The position numbers and the translations under genes were made by a program. Shown here one piece after another: positions 62,578 through 64,000 of a stretch of 64,000 bases of DNA. The first letter of the stretch is position 1. Every line of letters begins with the position of its first letter. The notes beneath the pieces were generated by a model. That model saw only the letters and a list, made by a program, of their open reading frames with translations, was not told the DNA's origin and made no database searches. The stretch is from the NCBI GenBank assembly GCA_963835955.1, contig CAWIHZ010000004.1:424899-488898 (forward strand), in the 5' to 3' direction. Origin of the DNA: Roseiarcus sp963835955 (lineage in GTDB: Bacteria > Pseudomonadota > Alphaproteobacteria > Rhizobiales > Beijerinckiaceae).

Positions 62578-63997
62578 GGTTGTGTCCCAAATGGTGGTGT
62601 AGCAAGGATGGAGCAAGCCGCTCGCGAAGCGCGCTCCCCATAGCGCCGTAGCGAGCGAGCGGCTTGCGGCGGTCATCGCTGATTCTCCGGTAGGGTCGGG
62701 TTGCGAAGATCAACGCAACCGAGGAACCGACGATGACCAACGACAGAATGGCCCTTCAAGCCCTTTTGGCAAAGACCCCCGACGCGAATTATCTCCGCGA
62801 GATGATCGGCTTTGCCGCCCAGCGCCTGATGGAGCTGGACATGGAAAGCCGCACCGGCGCCGCCCATGGCGAGCGCTCGGCCGAGCGGTTGGCGCAGCGC
62901 AACGGCTACCGCGACCGCGACTGGGAAACGCGCGCCGGAACGGTGGAGTTGCGCATCCCCAAGCTGCGCAAGGGCAGCTATTTTCCCAGCTTTCTCGAGC
63001 CGCGCCGCCTGGCGGAGAAGGCGATCGCGGCCGTCGTGCAGGAAGCCTACGTCCAAGGCGTCTCGACCCGCTCGGTCGACGATCTGGTTCGGGCCATGGG
63101 CATGGACGGGATTTCCAAGAGCCAGGTCAGCCGGCTGTGCGAGGAGATCGACGAGAGGGTCCAACCCTTCCTCGGCCGTCCGATCGAAGGCGATTGGCCG
63201 TATATCTGGCTGGACGCGACCTACGTGAAAGTGCGCCGGGCCGGCCGCATCGTCTCGACCGCCGTCGTCATCGCCATCGGCGTCAATGGCGACGGCCGGC
63301 GCGAGGTGTTGGGCCTGGATATCTGTCCCTCGGAAGCCGAGACATTCTGGACGGAATTCTTGCGCAAGCTGGCGCGGCGCGGCCTGCGCGGGGTCAAGCT
63401 GGTGATCTCGGACGCCCACGAAGGGCTGAAGGCCGCCGCCGCCAAAGTGCTCGGCGCGACATGGCAACGCTGTCGCGTCCACTTCATGCGCAACGCCCTG
63501 GCGCACGCCAACAAGAACGGCCGCCGTGTCGTTTCAGCCTTCATCGCCACCGCCTTCGCTCAAGACGCGCCGGCCGCCGCCAGCAAGCAATGGCGCCATG
63601 TCGCCGACCAGTTGCGCGCCAATCTGCCAAAACTCGCCGCCTTGCTCGACGACGCCGAGGTCGACGTCCTCGCCTTCATGGACTTTCCCAAAGAGCATTG
63701 GCCCAAGATCTGCTCGACCAACCCCATCGAGCGCCCCAATGGCGAAATCAAGCGACGCACCAATGTCGTCGGCATCTTCCCCAACGAAGACGCCATCATC
63801 CGCCTCGTCGGCGCAATCCTGATGGAGCAAAACGACGAATGGGCCGTCCAACGCGCGCGATACATGACCCTGGAAACCATCGCTCCAATCAGCGATAATC
63901 CCATCGTCATCCTGTCCGCCGTGGCAGCCTGACCAACCCGGCTCAGCCGGGAACCGGCGACGCTCGACGAGCTACACCACGCCACGGGACACAATCC
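62578..63997 (+). mobile_element. IS256-family insertion sequence, intact
   Basis: About 1,420 bp. Left end GGTTGTGTCCCAAATGGTGG and right end (read inward) GATTGTGTCCCGTGGCGTGG form the inverted repeats, followed on both sides by TGTAGC. It carries one complete transposase gene. The window ends three bases after the right end, so the target duplication cannot be read. The last 130 bases match the remnant at 15553-15690, so this family has been active more than once in this genome. Confidence 0.85.
62733..63932 (+). CDS. IS256-family (Mutator) transposase
   Basis: 399 residues. The N-terminus (MTNDRMALQALLAKTPDANY, then LREMIGFAAQRLMELDME) and GAAHGERSAERLAQRNGYRD are typical. The DDE triad is Asp in WPYIWLDATYVKVR, Asp in KLVISDAHEGLKAA and Glu in NPIERPNGEIKRR; the C-x2-H-type box (WQRCRVHFMRNAL) is also present. 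The length is normal, so the enzyme should be active. GAGGAACCGACG precedes the start. Confidence 0.94.
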   Translation: MTNDRMALQALLAKTPDANYLREMIGFAAQRLMELDMESRTGAAHGERSAERLAQRNGYRDRDWETRAGTVELRIPKLRKGSYFPSFLEPRRLAEKAIAAVVQEAYVQGVSTRSVDDLVRAMGMDGISKSQVSRLCEEIDERVQPFLGRPIEGDWPYIWLDATYVKVRRAGRIVSTAVVIAIGVNGDGRREVLGLDICPSEAETFWTEFLRKLARRGLRGVKLVISDAHEGLKAAAAKVLGATWQRCRVHFMRNALAHANKNGRRVVSAFIATAFAQDAPAAASKQWRHVADQLRANLPKLAALLDDAEVDVLAFMDFPKEHWPKICSTNPIERPNGEIKRRTNVVGIFPNEDAIIRLVGAILMEQNDEWAVQRARYMTLETIAPISDNPIVILSAVAA

Positions 63998-64000
63998 GCA

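Noticed and set aside
44608..64000. Right attachment site of the tRNA-Arg island
   Set aside because: I found no second copy of the tRNA 3' end (GGTTCGAATCC with CGGGCGC) to the right edge; the island end is probably outside the window.
44619..64000. Prophage
   Set aside because: There are recombinases but no capsid, terminase, portal, tail or lysis genes.

Overview
The window is GC-rich DNA from an alphaproteobacterium, most likely of the order Hyphomicrobiales (Rhizobiales). The pointers are a tlpA gene divergent from argH (the Bradyrhizobium arrangement), an overlapping thrB-rnhA pair, a plant-type glutamate-cysteine ligase, a PHA synthase, a Flp-type pilin and a FeeM-like N-acyl amino acid synthase. 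The taxonomic call is inference from gene content and order; no rRNA gene is present.

Layout. 0-13.4 kb is mostly ordinary chromosome: an amidase, a large membrane protein, an Orn/Lys/Arg decarboxylase next to an acetyltransferase, a membrane/ferredoxin/nucleotide-cyclase fusion, an Rrf2 regulator with an MFS exporter that share a promoter-embedded operator, and a Tat-type beta-carbonic anhydrase. A 280-base highly structured intergenic block lies at 12.17-12.45 kb. 13.4-19.7 kb is a repeat-laden accessory patch: two small secreted proteins, a truncated FkbM methyltransferase, a PHA synthase, three complete and one partial copy of a ~75-base hairpin repeat, a 136-bp direct repeat, an IS256 remnant and an ORF-less group II intron remnant. 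19.7-44.7 kb returns to core genes (argH, tlpA, GGDEF-EAL protein, FeeM-like synthase, rnhA, thrB, ugd, glycosyltransferase, EamA transporter, ispH, gshA, rsmE, LysR regulator, yifB/comM, hybrid histidine kinase), with small islands such as an AbiU2/HEPN-like protein and a MATE remnant.

A tRNA-Arg(CCG) at 44.6 kb marks the start of a mobile region running to the right edge. A large serine recombinase reads into the tRNA gene. Behind it are two overlapping tyrosine recombinase genes (the second split by an IS630 element at a TA site), two IS66 elements (one intact with an 8-bp target duplication), a peptide-type ABC importer operon with an acetamidase/formamidase gene, an IS256 pseudogene, gene fragments, a VapBC-like toxin-antitoxin pair between 47-bp direct repeats, and an intact IS256 element ending at the window edge. 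The far end of the island is not in the window.

Three otherwise well-preserved genes (argH, a DUF1223 gene, the peptide-binding protein gene) each carry one small frameshift. This is either real decay or base-calling error and should be settled before any conclusion about arginine prototrophy or transport. No CRISPR array, rRNA operon or intact prophage was seen. I found no clearly new multi-gene system. The most promising leads are the ferredoxin-cyclase fusion, the structured block at 12.2-12.4 kb, the Rrf2 dual operator, the hairpin-repeat family and the HEPN-like protein.
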